From Brevibacillus_D fluminis_A (lineage in GTDB: Bacteria; Bacillota; Bacilli; Brevibacillales; Brevibacillaceae), in NCBI RefSeq assembly GCF_052072235.1, contig NZ_CM125436.1, positions 3,962,001-4,026,000 of the forward strand: a stretch of DNA of 64,000 bases, read 5' to 3'. Of this stretch, positions 46,444-55,036 are shown piece after piece. The position numbers and the translations under genes are program-made. The notes below the pieces were generated by a model. It ran no database searches. It was given only the letters and a program-made list of their open reading frames with translations, and was not told where the DNA came from. Numbering within the stretch: the first letter of the stretch is position 1; each line of letters opens with the position of its first letter.

Positions 46444-46548
46444 TTACACACCATCGACGCCATCGCCGAAAAAGATGGAAACCAAAAACAAAATGATCAC
46501 GATCCAGATAATGACTTCAAAGATTTCGTTATCAAAGAGCCCGCCCAT
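46444..46548 (-). CDS. 34-residue membrane miniprotein upstream of ytrH
   Basis: A 34-codon frame with ATG 46548 after GGGAGGGAGC (strong RBS) and TAA stop. It encodes a short acidic start, one hydrophobic helix (VIIWIVIILFLVSIFF) and the tail GDGVDGV. Size, single helix and position before ytrH-ytrI suggest a sporulation membrane peptide, in the manner of other tiny spore membrane proteins. No family was recognised. The 168 bases between it and ytrH show no obvious terminator, so they may share a transcript. Confidence 0.6.
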   Translation of the reverse strand: MGGLFDNEIFEVIIWIVIILFLVSIFFGDGVDGV

Positions 46549-46737
46549 TTCTGCTCCCTCCCGCGTCTTTGCCCAGCTTCATACTTCTCTATAGGAATAT
46601 GTACCGGAAAGATCGTTGGAAATGGGTACAACAGCCCGATGTACAGCATATTCCGCTTCTGCCCAGCAAAGGCGCAAACGGGTATAATTGCCCTTCCCCT
46701 CCTCAATACTAACCACAATGAACAGGAGGTGGCTTCC

Positions 46738-47988
46738 TTGGCTTCAAAAATCGCATCGCTCTTGCAAAACCGCGGCTATACGATGCTGATGGCGATTGTG
46801 CTCGTCATGCATCTGGCTACCTTTATGGTCACGCCGACCTTTCCCATTTTTCTGGAACGCACCGGAGGATTTTCGCTTGCCGAAGTCGGCTTGCTTCTCG
46901 GCGTCGGGAGCGTCACCTATCCGCTCGGGAGTCTGATTGGCGGATTGCTTGCCGACCGCTTGGGCAATCGAACGGTCATGATGGTCGGCGCATTGATGGA
47001 GGGGCTGGCGATGGGCGGTTACGCCATCAGCCACTTCTACGGCGCATTCCTGCTTTTTGCCATCGTGAACGGGATCGGCACCGGATTTTTGGCTCCCACG
47101 ATAAAAGCGATGATTGCAGACGTAGTCCCGGAATCCGAGCGGACGGCGGCGTTTTCCTGGCGAGGCATTGCGGCACACCTGGGGATCATGATCGCAGGCG
47201 TAACCATGGCCTTGCTGGCGCTGGGGGTATCCCGCAGCGTATTTTTCTATGCCGCAGCCGGTTTTGCCGGTTTGGCGCTGGTGATCCGCCTCTTTTTACC
47301 CAATGACCGCTGTGAGGGACCGGGTTGCAAGCCGCTCCCCTTATCGACCTACACGGCGCTTTGGCGCAATCGTCCGTTTGTGTTGTTTTCAGCGGTTTCC
47401 TTTTTATTGTGGGCGCTTTATGCGCAATTCACGCTGATGGTGCCGTTGAAAGGGGAGCATGTCCTCGGCTCGGCAGCGCATATCGGGCTGATTTTTACGA
47501 TCAATTCCGCCTCCGTCGTGCTGTTGCAAGGCGTGCTCTCCCGCTTTTTGATCGAGCGGATCAATCCGTACGTTTCGCTTGCCGCAGGAACGATTCTGAT
47601 CGGTTCCGGCTTGTTTGCCATGGGATTTGCGATCAATTTTTTCACCCTCTCCCTGGCAGCGCTCACCTTTATTCTGGGGGAAATGATGCTGATGCCGGTG
47701 ATCGACAGCCTGATCGGCAGCTTTGCCCAAGAGGAGCTGCTTGGCGCATATTTTGGCATCTCCAATTTCGTCTCGGGCATCGGCACCGCGATCGGCACGT
47801 CGCTTGGCGGCTATTTTGTCCAGAAACTCGGCGGCGTCGATGCAACAGCGCCATGGATCGGATATGGGCTTGCCGGCTTAGTCGCAGCAGGACTCATCGG
47901 ACTCTTTTCCTACTATCTCACCCGCCCGCGTAAAAAAAGTGGTTTCTCTCTCGAAAAAACGGGTAAAAGGAGAGTGGCTGGCAGATAA
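46738..47988 (+). CDS. MFS transporter (drug exporter type)
   Basis: A 416-residue protein with 12 membrane segments. The loop 2-3 motif is GGLLADRLGNRTVMM, and TFPIFLERTGGFSLAEVGLLLGVGSV follows helix 1, as in DHA1 drug exporters. The start is TTG 46738, 8 bases after GGAGG; the open frame continues further upstream without RBS. A -10-like TATAAT lies at 46683. Substrate unknown. It diverges from the small membrane protein and ytrHI genes. Confidence 0.83.
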   Translation: MASKIASLLQNRGYTMLMAIVLVMHLATFMVTPTFPIFLERTGGFSLAEVGLLLGVGSVTYPLGSLIGGLLADRLGNRTVMMVGALMEGLAMGGYAISHFYGAFLLFAIVNGIGTGFLAPTIKAMIADVVPESERTAAFSWRGIAAHLGIMIAGVTMALLALGVSRSVFFYAAAGFAGLALVIRLFLPNDRCEGPGCKPLPLSTYTALWRNRPFVLFSAVSFLLWALYAQFTLMVPLKGEHVLGSAAHIGLIFTINSASVVLLQGVLSRFLIERINPYVSLAAGTILIGSGLFAMGFAINFFTLSLAALTFILGEMMLMPVIDSLIGSFAQEELLGAYFGISNFVSGIGTAIGTSLGGYFVQKLGGVDATAPWIGYGLAGLVAAGLIGLFSYYLTRPRKKSGFSLEKTGKRRVAGR

Positions 47989-47991
47989 CAG

Positions 47992-48020
47992 TTGATGCCC
48001 TTTCTATTATCTTCTATGAT
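47992..48020 (+). promoter_or_regulatory. Sigma-A promoter of the HD-GYP gene
   Basis: TTGATG (47992-47997) and TATGAT (48015-48020) are 17 bases apart. The first hexamer matches 4 of 6 and the second 5 of 6. Confidence 0.45.
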
Positions 48021-48120
48021 GATTGGAGAGACTTCTGCTACCAAAGAACTACTTCCCGTTGTCCACGATCATGACGCAAGACTACATAGTGAGACCTTCG
48101 TGAGAGAAAGGAGAGAAAGC

Positions 48121-48147
48121 GTGATTCGCCAGCGCTGCTGCCCATGA
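48121..48147 (+). other. Eight-codon mini-ORF overlapping the HD-GYP start
   Basis: The only good RBS in this leader (AAAGGAG) precedes GTG 48121, which opens a frame of eight codons (MIRQRCCP) ending in TGA. That TGA overlaps the ATG of the HD-GYP gene as ATGA. The main gene has no RBS of its own, so it may be translated by coupling to this mini-ORF. Confidence 0.45.
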
Positions 48148-49550
48148 ACGGATCAAAATCAACACCACTCAAATCGTCGAAACAAATCGCTTACCCGCTG
48201 TTTCTGATCCTGCTCCCCATTTTGTTCTCGCTGATCGTCATTTTTGGTTACTTCCAAGCAAAACAGCAATATTTGGCATCCGGGATCCGCAATCTGCAAA
48301 AACAAATGAACACCATTACACATCTGCTTGAACAGTACGATGGATTGGTCAATGAAGGGCTGCTCACCCGCACGGAAGCCCAAAATATCATCAAGCCGAT
48401 GCTGTCCGGTCCCCTTTTGACCAATGGCAAACGGGATATGTCCAAAACGGACATGACGCTTGGCCTGGGCGACTTTTTGTATGTTTTCGACTCCAAAGGA
48501 AACATGATCATGCATCCGGAGCTGGAAGGCAAAAATCTGCTTGAACAGGCAAACCCCGAAGGGCGTTTCGTGCTGAAGGAAATCATGGCTGCGCCGAATG
48601 AGGTATTGTTCTATCAGTGGAAAAACCCGTCCGATAAGCAGCAAAAAGCGATGATCACGGTCAATCATTACTTTGCCCCGTGGGATTGGCATATCGGGTT
48701 GGCCACGTATGAAGCGAATTTTTATGGCTGGTTTGAGAGCCTGAAATATTTGCTCATCATCATTGTGCTGGGCAGCTATATCATCACCGCCATTCTCCTG
48801 ACACTGGCGCGGCGCAAGGAAAAAGCGCTGCGTAACTCGGCCATGGTGAGCGAGCACTTGTCCCATACGAATGAGAGCATTTTGATGACATTGGCCGTCG
48901 CCTTGGAGGAGCGGGATTCCTACACGTCCGGTCATTCGCAGCGCGTCGCTTATTATATGCGGGAAATCGCCAAACAGATGGGCTATTCCCCCGATATGGT
49001 CGAAACGATCCACACGGGCGGGTTGCTACACGATATCGGAAAAATCGGAATTGAAGACAGCATTTTGCTCAAGCAATCACGCCTCACGGACCGTGAATAC
49101 GACATCATCAAAACGCATCCGCTGCGGGGCGAAGCGCTGCTGCGGCGGCTGTACGCCATCTCCTCCAAGCAGGATCAGGCCAAGATCGAAACCATTTTGA
49201 CGATTACCCGCTCCCATCACGAGCGCTACGATGGTACAGGATACCCCGACAATTTGCGCGGCGAGGAAATTCCGCTGATCGCGCGCATCGCAGCGGTTGC
49301 CGACTCTTTCGACGCGATGACCTCCAATCGCGCCTATCGCATGGGCATGCCGTTTGACGTCGCCTGCAACGAAATCACCCGGCATGCGGGGACGCAGTTT
49401 TGCCCGATCGTCGTGTATACGTTTTTCCAATGCATCACCGAGGAAAGCTTTGCGCATGCCCACCGTCTCACGCGGGCGGACGAGCTGTTGATCGAACAGA
49501 TCGAAGAAAGCGAACAGCCAGACGGAACCGCTCTGGTCACTCAAATGTAA
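48144..49550 (+). CDS. Cache-HD-GYP cyclic di-GMP phosphodiesterase
   Basis: A 468-residue membrane signalling protein. A first membrane helix (YPLFLILLPILFSLIVIFGYF) and a second near residues 203-223 (LLIIIVLGSYIITAILLTL) flank an extracellular sCache-type sensor (FLYVFDSKGNMIMHPELEGK). The cytoplasmic HD-GYP domain has HSQRV, LLHDIGKIGI, and HHERYDGTGYP, the set of residues expected for an active phosphodiesterase. It would degrade c-di-GMP in response to an external ligand. ATG 48144 lacks an RBS; see the overlapping mini-ORF. Confidence 0.9.
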   Translation: MNGSKSTPLKSSKQIAYPLFLILLPILFSLIVIFGYFQAKQQYLASGIRNLQKQMNTITHLLEQYDGLVNEGLLTRTEAQNIIKPMLSGPLLTNGKRDMSKTDMTLGLGDFLYVFDSKGNMIMHPELEGKNLLEQANPEGRFVLKEIMAAPNEVLFYQWKNPSDKQQKAMITVNHYFAPWDWHIGLATYEANFYGWFESLKYLLIIIVLGSYIITAILLTLARRKEKALRNSAMVSEHLSHTNESILMTLAVALEERDSYTSGHSQRVAYYMREIAKQMGYSPDMVETIHTGGLLHDIGKIGIEDSILLKQSRLTDREYDIIKTHPLRGEALLRRLYAISSKQDQAKIETILTITRSHHERYDGTGYPDNLRGEEIPLIARIAAVADSFDAMTSNRAYRMGMPFDVACNEITRHAGTQFCPIVVYTFFQCITEESFAHAHRLTRADELLIEQIEESEQPDGTALVTQM

Positions 49551-49554
49551 CGCC

Positions 49555-49594
49555 AAAGAACCAGCCCGACATACACGTCGGCTGGTTCTTTTTT
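49555..49594. terminator. Terminator between the HD-GYP and ABC permease genes
   Basis: AAAGAACCAGCC-GAC pairs with GTCGGCTGGTTCTTT, followed by T. Genes converge here. Confidence 0.85.
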
Positions 49595-50532
49595 CAGGCG
49601 ACGTCCCGCTTCGTGAACGCGATCCAGGCCATCGCCATAAACACGATGTAATAGGCGAGCAGCACGGCAATCGAGAAGCCGATCGTCATGTCCGGGAGCA
49701 AAGGCGTCCCTTCCCCGTACATGGAGAGCGAGGTGTTGGCGAACAAGGAGTATTTCAGCCAGCTGTACTGCCCTACAAACGTCTGCGTGATCGCGCCGCC
49801 CGTAAACTGTACGATCAGCCCCAGGCCGATCGCCAGCGCTTGATTGCGGAACATGCTGGAGAGCATGAACGTAAATGTCGCCATGAAGAAAAGCTCGATG
49901 GAAGCCAACCCGTACGTCTTCAGCAAATACAGCGCCATGTTTTCATCCTGCACCAATCCTGCCCCGTTTACGGAAAGGTGATGAAACGGGATGGGGGCAA
50001 ACCCGTAAAATATCCCTTTGCACAAATACGTGCCGACGATCACGATGAGCAAGAGAAACAAGGCGAACTGCATGACGCTCATGTATTTGGACAGCAGGAT
50101 TTTGGAGCGGCTGTACGGTTTGACGAGCAGGTTTTTGACGGTTCCCCACGCATGCTCGTTGGCGACGATCCCTCCTGCCACCACGATGACAAAAATGCTG
50201 ACCAACGGAATCAGCTTGGTGCCCATCAGCGTATAGCTCCACATGGAGTATGGATCAGGTGCAATGCCATGTTCGAGTGCATACGCATTGAGCTTGATCT
50301 GTTCCTCAAGCTGTGCCCGGGCTCCCGGGTCACTCTCCTGCAGCAGCTGTGCTTGCAGCGCGGCGGTCTGCTGCTGCACGGACGACTGCCACTGGGCCGG
50401 GTCCGGGCTGCCCTTCGAATATACATCGAGAAATCCGATCCCACCGATCGCCAGCAGAAGAATCAGCACCATCAGCCATGTTTGCAATCGGGCGTACAAT
50501 TTCATATTTTCGTTTCGCAGCAAGGAAACCAT
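49594..50532 (-). CDS. ABC-2 type transporter permease
   Basis: A 312-residue permease with about six membrane helices; the first (LQTWLMVLILLLAIGGIGFL) is followed by a large extracellular, Gln-rich loop (SSVQQQTAALQAQLLQES), and VANEHAWGTVKNLLVKPYSRSKILLSKY is the ABC-2 coupling element. ATG 50532 follows GAGGTG. It starts one base after the stop of its ATPase. The pair resembles antibiotic-resistance or bacteriocin-immunity exporters; no regulator or substrate gene is adjacent. Confidence 0.87.
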   Translation of the reverse strand: MVSLLRNENMKLYARLQTWLMVLILLLAIGGIGFLDVYSKGSPDPAQWQSSVQQQTAALQAQLLQESDPGARAQLEEQIKLNAYALEHGIAPDPYSMWSYTLMGTKLIPLVSIFVIVVAGGIVANEHAWGTVKNLLVKPYSRSKILLSKYMSVMQFALFLLLIVIVGTYLCKGIFYGFAPIPFHHLSVNGAGLVQDENMALYLLKTYGLASIELFFMATFTFMLSSMFRNQALAIGLGLIVQFTGGAITQTFVGQYSWLKYSLFANTSLSMYGEGTPLLPDMTIGFSIAVLLAYYIVFMAMAWIAFTKRDVA

Positions 50533-50533
50533 C

Positions 50534-51466
50534 TTACTCACCTCGTGTCATTTCCAAAAATGTGTCTTCCAGCGTCCGGCCTTCCCGCTTCACTTCCAGT
50601 AACGGAATGCCCGCGTAAACAAGCGTCGCGATGACGTTCGGGATTTGCTCCCGGGTCATTTTTGCCGTCAGCGTCTGGCCGTGGAGCGAGAAGCGGATCG
50701 CCGGAGCTTCCCGCTGCAAAATCTCCTTCGCTACCAAAGGCTGCTCCGTTTCAATCCGGATCGTTTCGGCTGCCGTCTGGTTATCCATCAGCTCGGCCAT
50801 CGATTTGCTCCCGATCAGCTTGCCTTTTTGCAGGACCGCAATCTCATCGCACATCAGCTCCATTTCGGCAAGCAAATGGCTGGACACGATCACCGCCGTC
50901 CCTTCCATTTCCGCCAAATGGCGCAGATGGTTGCGCAGCTCGCGAATGCCTGCAGGGTCCAGCCCGTTGGTCGGCTCATCGAGGATCAGTACGGCCGGCC
51001 GATGCAGCAGCGCTTGCGCAATGCCGAGGCGCTGCCTCATTCCGAGCGAATACGTCTTTACCTTTTGGTGGATGCTGCTTTCCAAACCGACCAATGCGAT
51101 CACTTCCTTGATCCGCTTTTTATCCACAGCGGGCAGCATGTTGGCACTGTGCAGCAAATTTTTGTAGCCGGAGAGGAACCGGTACATGTCCGGGTTTTCC
51201 ACGATCGCGCCCACATGCCGGATAGCGCGTTCGAACTCGCGCTTCACGCTCGCCCCCCGAATCGTGATGTCCCCTTGGCTGATCGATGTCAGGCCGACCA
51301 TCATGCGGATCAGCGAGGTCTTCCCCGCCCCGTTCGGCCCCAGCAAGCCAAAGACCGTCCCTCTTGGAATATCAAAACTGACGTTGTCCACAATCGTTTT
51401 CAGCCCGATTTTCTTGCTGACGTTGCGCAATTGGACAACCGTCTCGTGCTTCTTCTCGCGATCCAT
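50534..51466 (-). CDS. ABC transporter ATP-binding protein
   Basis: A 310-residue ATPase. Walker A GPNGAGKTS, ABC signature YSLGMRQRLGIAQALLH, Walker B VLILDEPTNGLDPAG and switch His in IVSSHLL are intact. The C-terminal 80 residues form the extra domain seen in BcrA-like exporters. ATG 51466 follows AAGGAG. First gene of the two-gene exporter operon. Confidence 0.93.
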   Translation of the reverse strand: MDREKKHETVVQLRNVSKKIGLKTIVDNVSFDIPRGTVFGLLGPNGAGKTSLIRMMVGLTSISQGDITIRGASVKREFERAIRHVGAIVENPDMYRFLSGYKNLLHSANMLPAVDKKRIKEVIALVGLESSIHQKVKTYSLGMRQRLGIAQALLHRPAVLILDEPTNGLDPAGIRELRNHLRHLAEMEGTAVIVSSHLLAEMELMCDEIAVLQKGKLIGSKSMAELMDNQTAAETIRIETEQPLVAKEILQREAPAIRFSLHGQTLTAKMTREQIPNVIATLVYAGIPLLEVKREGRTLEDTFLEMTRGE

Positions 51467-51612
51467 CCTACGTTTCTCCTTCCACAACCAAAAGCGATGT
51501 TCTCTTTTTCATCGTAGTGAAAAATCGGCGCTTCTGACAGGAACCCGGGATTGAATCACGCTCCGCCTTGAGGAGGAGATTAGAGCTGTATGCCTTGATT
51601 TACATAAAAAAC

Positions 51613-51663
51613 GAAAAACCCCGCTGCGAGGCGACACATGATCGCCCGCAGCGGGGTTTTTTC
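51613..51663 (-). terminator. Terminator of the third MFS gene
   Basis: AAAAACCCCGCTGCG pairs with CGCAGCGGGGTTTTTT around a 17-base loop. Confidence 0.85.
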
Positions 51664-51668
51664 GTTTT

Positions 51669-52937
51669 TTATGATTCGGTTTTCGGTTTGCTCGCTTCTT
51701 CCCTTTCTTTGAACAAGGGCACCAGCAGCATGACGCTGATCAAGAATAACAATCCTGCCAGTTCATACATGGTCACCAGACCTACCACGGTTTTCAGCCA
51801 TCCAGCAAGGCTCATCATGATGACCATCAGTCCCGTGAAGATCGGGAACAAGATTCCATTGACCCGTCCGATGTACGATTCCTCGACCTTTTTCAGCATG
51901 ATCGTGTTCAAGCCGATTGGAATGCAAGGGAAAAAGAACCCGTTAATGAACTGCATGACAAGCGTGAGAACAAGATTCGTAGAAAAACCGATGCCGATCG
52001 AAGAGATTCCGCTCGCGAAAAGTCCGAGGGCAACCAGCTTTTGCGACGAAATCTTTTTCGCCAAGCCGACGATGACAGCTCCGCCGACAAGCATCGCGAC
52101 TCCGTTTGTCGCCAGAAGCCACTGCAACGAATCTTTCGGCAAACCCAGGCGCTCGACCACGATAAAGACTCCAAGCGGCTGGCACACGCCTACACCTAGT
52201 CCTGCCGCTCCATACACACCGCAGAGCGTACGCAAGAGCGGACTCGCCCACACATAGCGCAGACCCGCTTTCAGCTCCTTCCACACCGTCAAGCCCGAAC
52301 GACTCGGTGCAGCCTGATCTTGTTCCGGCAAAAAGAAAAGGACGCCAGCCGACAGCAAAAAGGCTACGGCCATCACGAAAATCGACGTCGTAATGCCGAA
52401 CTTTTGATACACGAACGCGCCCAGCATCGGGCCGATGATCATAAAAATAGCGGTAATGGTCTGCAGCATCGCCGTGCCTGCCTGAACTTGGTCAGAAGGC
52501 ACATGCTGCTTGAACAGCTTTAGACCGGATGGCTGAGAAAACTGCGACAAAACCGCCGAGATCAGCGTCGCGAAAAAGATGGCTTTCCAGCTTGCAAACA
52601 AAAAGGCGAGCAAGACCGCGAAGACGGAGATGGCACTCAGTACGTCGCACCAAATCATGGTACGCTTCGGCCGCCACCTGTCCGCAAAGGTTCCGCCGAT
52701 GATGGAAAACAAAAAGATGGGCGCATACTCCGCGACCGAGATCCAAGAGACGGCTTGCGGATTTTGCCCCGTCTTATCCATCACATACAAAAGAATGGAG
52801 AAATTGCGTACCCAGATCCCTGTTTGCAAAAAGATCGTGGACGCTACGATAAGCTGGACAAACCGATTGTGCAAAATACCGGGCGGTTTACCAGTTGGCA
52901 TGGTATGCGGATGGTTTCTAATAAGTGGTTTAGGCAT
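51669..52937 (-). CDS. MFS transporter, MFS_3-like (third copy)
   Basis: A 422-residue 12-helix transporter. FADRWRPKRTMIWCDVLSAISVF is the loop motif; SWISVAEYAPIFLFSIIGG and PSGLKLFKQHVPSDQVQAG are also typical of this exporter class. ATG 52937 follows AAGGAG by 9 bases. It is preceded by two spaced direct repeats that look like operator half-sites, so it may be controlled by a repressor encoded elsewhere. Confidence 0.85.
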   Translation of the reverse strand: MPKPLIRNHPHTMPTGKPPGILHNRFVQLIVASTIFLQTGIWVRNFSILLYVMDKTGQNPQAVSWISVAEYAPIFLFSIIGGTFADRWRPKRTMIWCDVLSAISVFAVLLAFLFASWKAIFFATLISAVLSQFSQPSGLKLFKQHVPSDQVQAGTAMLQTITAIFMIIGPMLGAFVYQKFGITTSIFVMAVAFLLSAGVLFFLPEQDQAAPSRSGLTVWKELKAGLRYVWASPLLRTLCGVYGAAGLGVGVCQPLGVFIVVERLGLPKDSLQWLLATNGVAMLVGGAVIVGLAKKISSQKLVALGLFASGISSIGIGFSTNLVLTLVMQFINGFFFPCIPIGLNTIMLKKVEESYIGRVNGILFPIFTGLMVIMMSLAGWLKTVVGLVTMYELAGLLFLISVMLLVPLFKEREEASKPKTES

Positions 52938-52988
52938 ATTTTTTCGCTCCTTATTTTTACGTAAGCAAATAAGGTGCAAAGCCCTTTA

Positions 52989-53074
52989 TTAGAAACGAGT
53001 ACGGTTGTGTTAAGGCGATTGTTAGAAACGAACGCGCCCCATGCAAAGTATCGCCTCTATGCCAGGCTTTGCAT
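52989..53074. promoter_or_regulatory. Operator-like repeats upstream of the MFS gene
   Basis: TTAGAAACGA occurs at 52989-52998 and 53022-53031 in the same direction, 33 bases apart (about three helical turns). An 8-bp inverted repeat, ATGCAAAG (53041-53048) and CTTTGCAT (53067-53074), follows. The 295-base region 52938-53232 contains no gene. Confidence 0.4.
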
Positions 53075-53232
53075 GAGTGTGGCCAACACGGAAATCGCTA
53101 ATTTCCATCGATACCAGCCCCTTCCACAAAAAGGATGTGTCTAGTATAAAAGAACATTCGCAATTGCACAACTGTGCTTATCTAAAAAGAAAAAGCAAGG
53201 CGCCACTATCAAACGCCTTGCCTGTCCTGGTT

Positions 53233-53730
53233 TCATTCAACCCGGAACGGGACGTGCATGTCTTGCAGCATCTGCCAGAACGACTCTTCTTTTGCTGCTG
53301 GCAGCCGAATGCTGAGAAACTGGTTGAAGTAATAGACGATCCGCTCCGCCTCCCCGGCATAAAAGCGGTAATGCGGCAGGAGCGACACATCCTTCAGCTC
53401 GTGGAAAAACTGGAAGCGCTCTGCAGTCAGCTGCGCACGAAAGCTGCGGCTGACGACGATGTCGCCGCTTTTTTCTTCGCGCAAGCTTTCAGGCGTCGCG
53501 CCCAATCGCTTCAGGACTTCCCCCGCGCGGCCGCCCCATTTATCCAGAAGCTGCCGGTCGTTATACTCCACTTCAAATTGGGTCAGCTCCTGCTCGCAAA
53601 CGGACAGCATCGCCATCAACACTTTGCGCACGACCAGATTGGATGGGGCGAAACCGTTGTCATAAAAGTTGTATTGCAGTGTCACATGTCCGTCGTCATG
53701 CAAGGTGCGGTAAAACAAAATTCCGATCAT
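53233..53730 (-). CDS. Hypothetical protein (165 aa), unrecognised
   Basis: A 165-residue soluble protein starting MIGILFYRTLHDDGHVTLQYNFYDNG. The middle has a charged helix (LLDKWGGRAGEVLKRLG), and the end is FWQMLQDMHVPFRVE. No signal peptide, membrane helix or motif was recognised. It starts 18 bases after the stop of the M42 peptidase gene, so the two are probably co-transcribed. ATG 53730 follows GGGGGAA. Confidence 0.6.
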   Translation of the reverse strand: MIGILFYRTLHDDGHVTLQYNFYDNGFAPSNLVVRKVLMAMLSVCEQELTQFEVEYNDRQLLDKWGGRAGEVLKRLGATPESLREEKSGDIVVSRSFRAQLTAERFQFFHELKDVSLLPHYRFYAGEAERIVYYFNQFLSIRLPAAKEESFWQMLQDMHVPFRVE

Positions 53731-53748
53731 CGCGAAAGCTTCCCCCTG

Positions 53749-54829
53749 TTAGCGGCCATGAATCGCATCGAGCGCAGCGCGGTCGAGCTTGCGTACAGCG
53801 GCGAACAACAAACGCTTCGCTGCCTGATAGTCGTCTTCGTGAATGATCGCCGCGTGGCTGTGGATATAGCGCGCAGGAAGGCCGATGACCGCTGACGGTA
53901 CGCCTTTGCCATGCATATGCACGGCTGCTGCATCCGTTCCGCCGCGCGAGACGTACAGCTGGTACTTGATATTTTCCGCTTCACAGAATGTCGATCAGGA
54001 AATCGCGCAAGCCAGGCAGCACGATCAGCGTCGGGTCCATGATGCGCAGCAAGAGGCCATCCCCCAGCTTGCCCATGCCATCATTGGAGCCAGGCACGTC
54101 GTTGGCCGGGCTGGCATCGAGCGCGAGGAAAATGTCCGGGTCCGACAGATGCGCGGACGTCTTGGCACCGCGTCCGCCTGACAGCTCCTCCTGCACGGTT
54201 GCACCGCAATAAATCGTGTTCGGATGATTGCCGTTTTCATGCAGCTCTTTCATCAGCTCGACCGCCAGGCTGCAGCCGTAGCGATTGTCCCACGCTTTGG
54301 CCATCAGCTTCTTTTCGTTGGCAAGCACGGTGAACGGGCAAACCGGCACGATCGGCTGTCCCAGGCGAACACCCAGCTTCTCCGCCTCTTCTTTGGAGTC
54401 GGCTCCGATATCGATGAACATGTTTTTGATCTCCATCGGTCTGCTGCGCAGCTCGTCAGGCAGCGTGTGCGGCGGAATCGATCCGATTACCCCTTCGATC
54501 GGCCCTTTTTCCGTGATGATCTGCACGCGCTGCGCCAGCAAAACTTGCCCCCACCAGCCGCCGAGCGTCTGGAACGAAATAAAGCCTTTTTCGGAAATCC
54601 ACGTGACCATGAAGCCGACCTCATCCATATGGCCCGCCACCAAAATGCGCGGGCCGTTCTCATCGCCGCGCTTCACGCCAAAAATGCTGCCCAAATTATC
54701 CGTTACAATTTCATCGGTATAGGAGGAAAGATACTCCCGCATGATTTTGCGCACAGGCCCTTCAAATCCGGGGGCGCCCGGCGCCTCCGTCAACCTTTTC
54801 CATAATTCCATTTGAAATGGATCTGCCAT
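53749..54829 (-). pseudogene. M42 family metallopeptidase, interrupted by a frameshift
   Basis: Together the two frames encode a 359-residue M42 aminopeptidase of the FrvX/YsdC type. Frame 1 (54829 to TGA at 53981) has VAGHMDEVGFMV, AKAWDNRYGCSLAVELM and VQEELSGGRGAKTS; it stops after GLRDFLIDIL. The missing C-terminal part, from CEAENIKYQLYVSRGGTDAAAVHMHG through ARYIHSHAAIIHEDDY to the TAA at 53749, continues in the next frame. Removing one base near 53985 restores the family alignment. The lost part contains the last metal-ligand histidine, so the truncated protein should be inactive. A sequencing error is possible. Confidence 0.75.
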
Positions 54830-55036
54830 GCTCAGTTCCTCCTTCGCGTCTATGTACATGCCATACGTTTTGCAGCCCGGCAAAATTTTTTTACTCCATT
54901 TCATTATCAATGAGAGCGTCGCGGATTTCAACCGATTCCCCTTGCTTTTCCCAACCGGATGCAGCAATATGTTATCTGTATCCGGCGTCGCCCGGTTTTT
55001 ACGCATAGGGGTAAATGAGAAAAAGGAATGAAGCAC

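Noticed and set aside
33361..52937. Several MFS exporters as one resistance island
   Set aside because: They are scattered among housekeeping and spore genes, in both orientations, without shared regulators or transfer marks.
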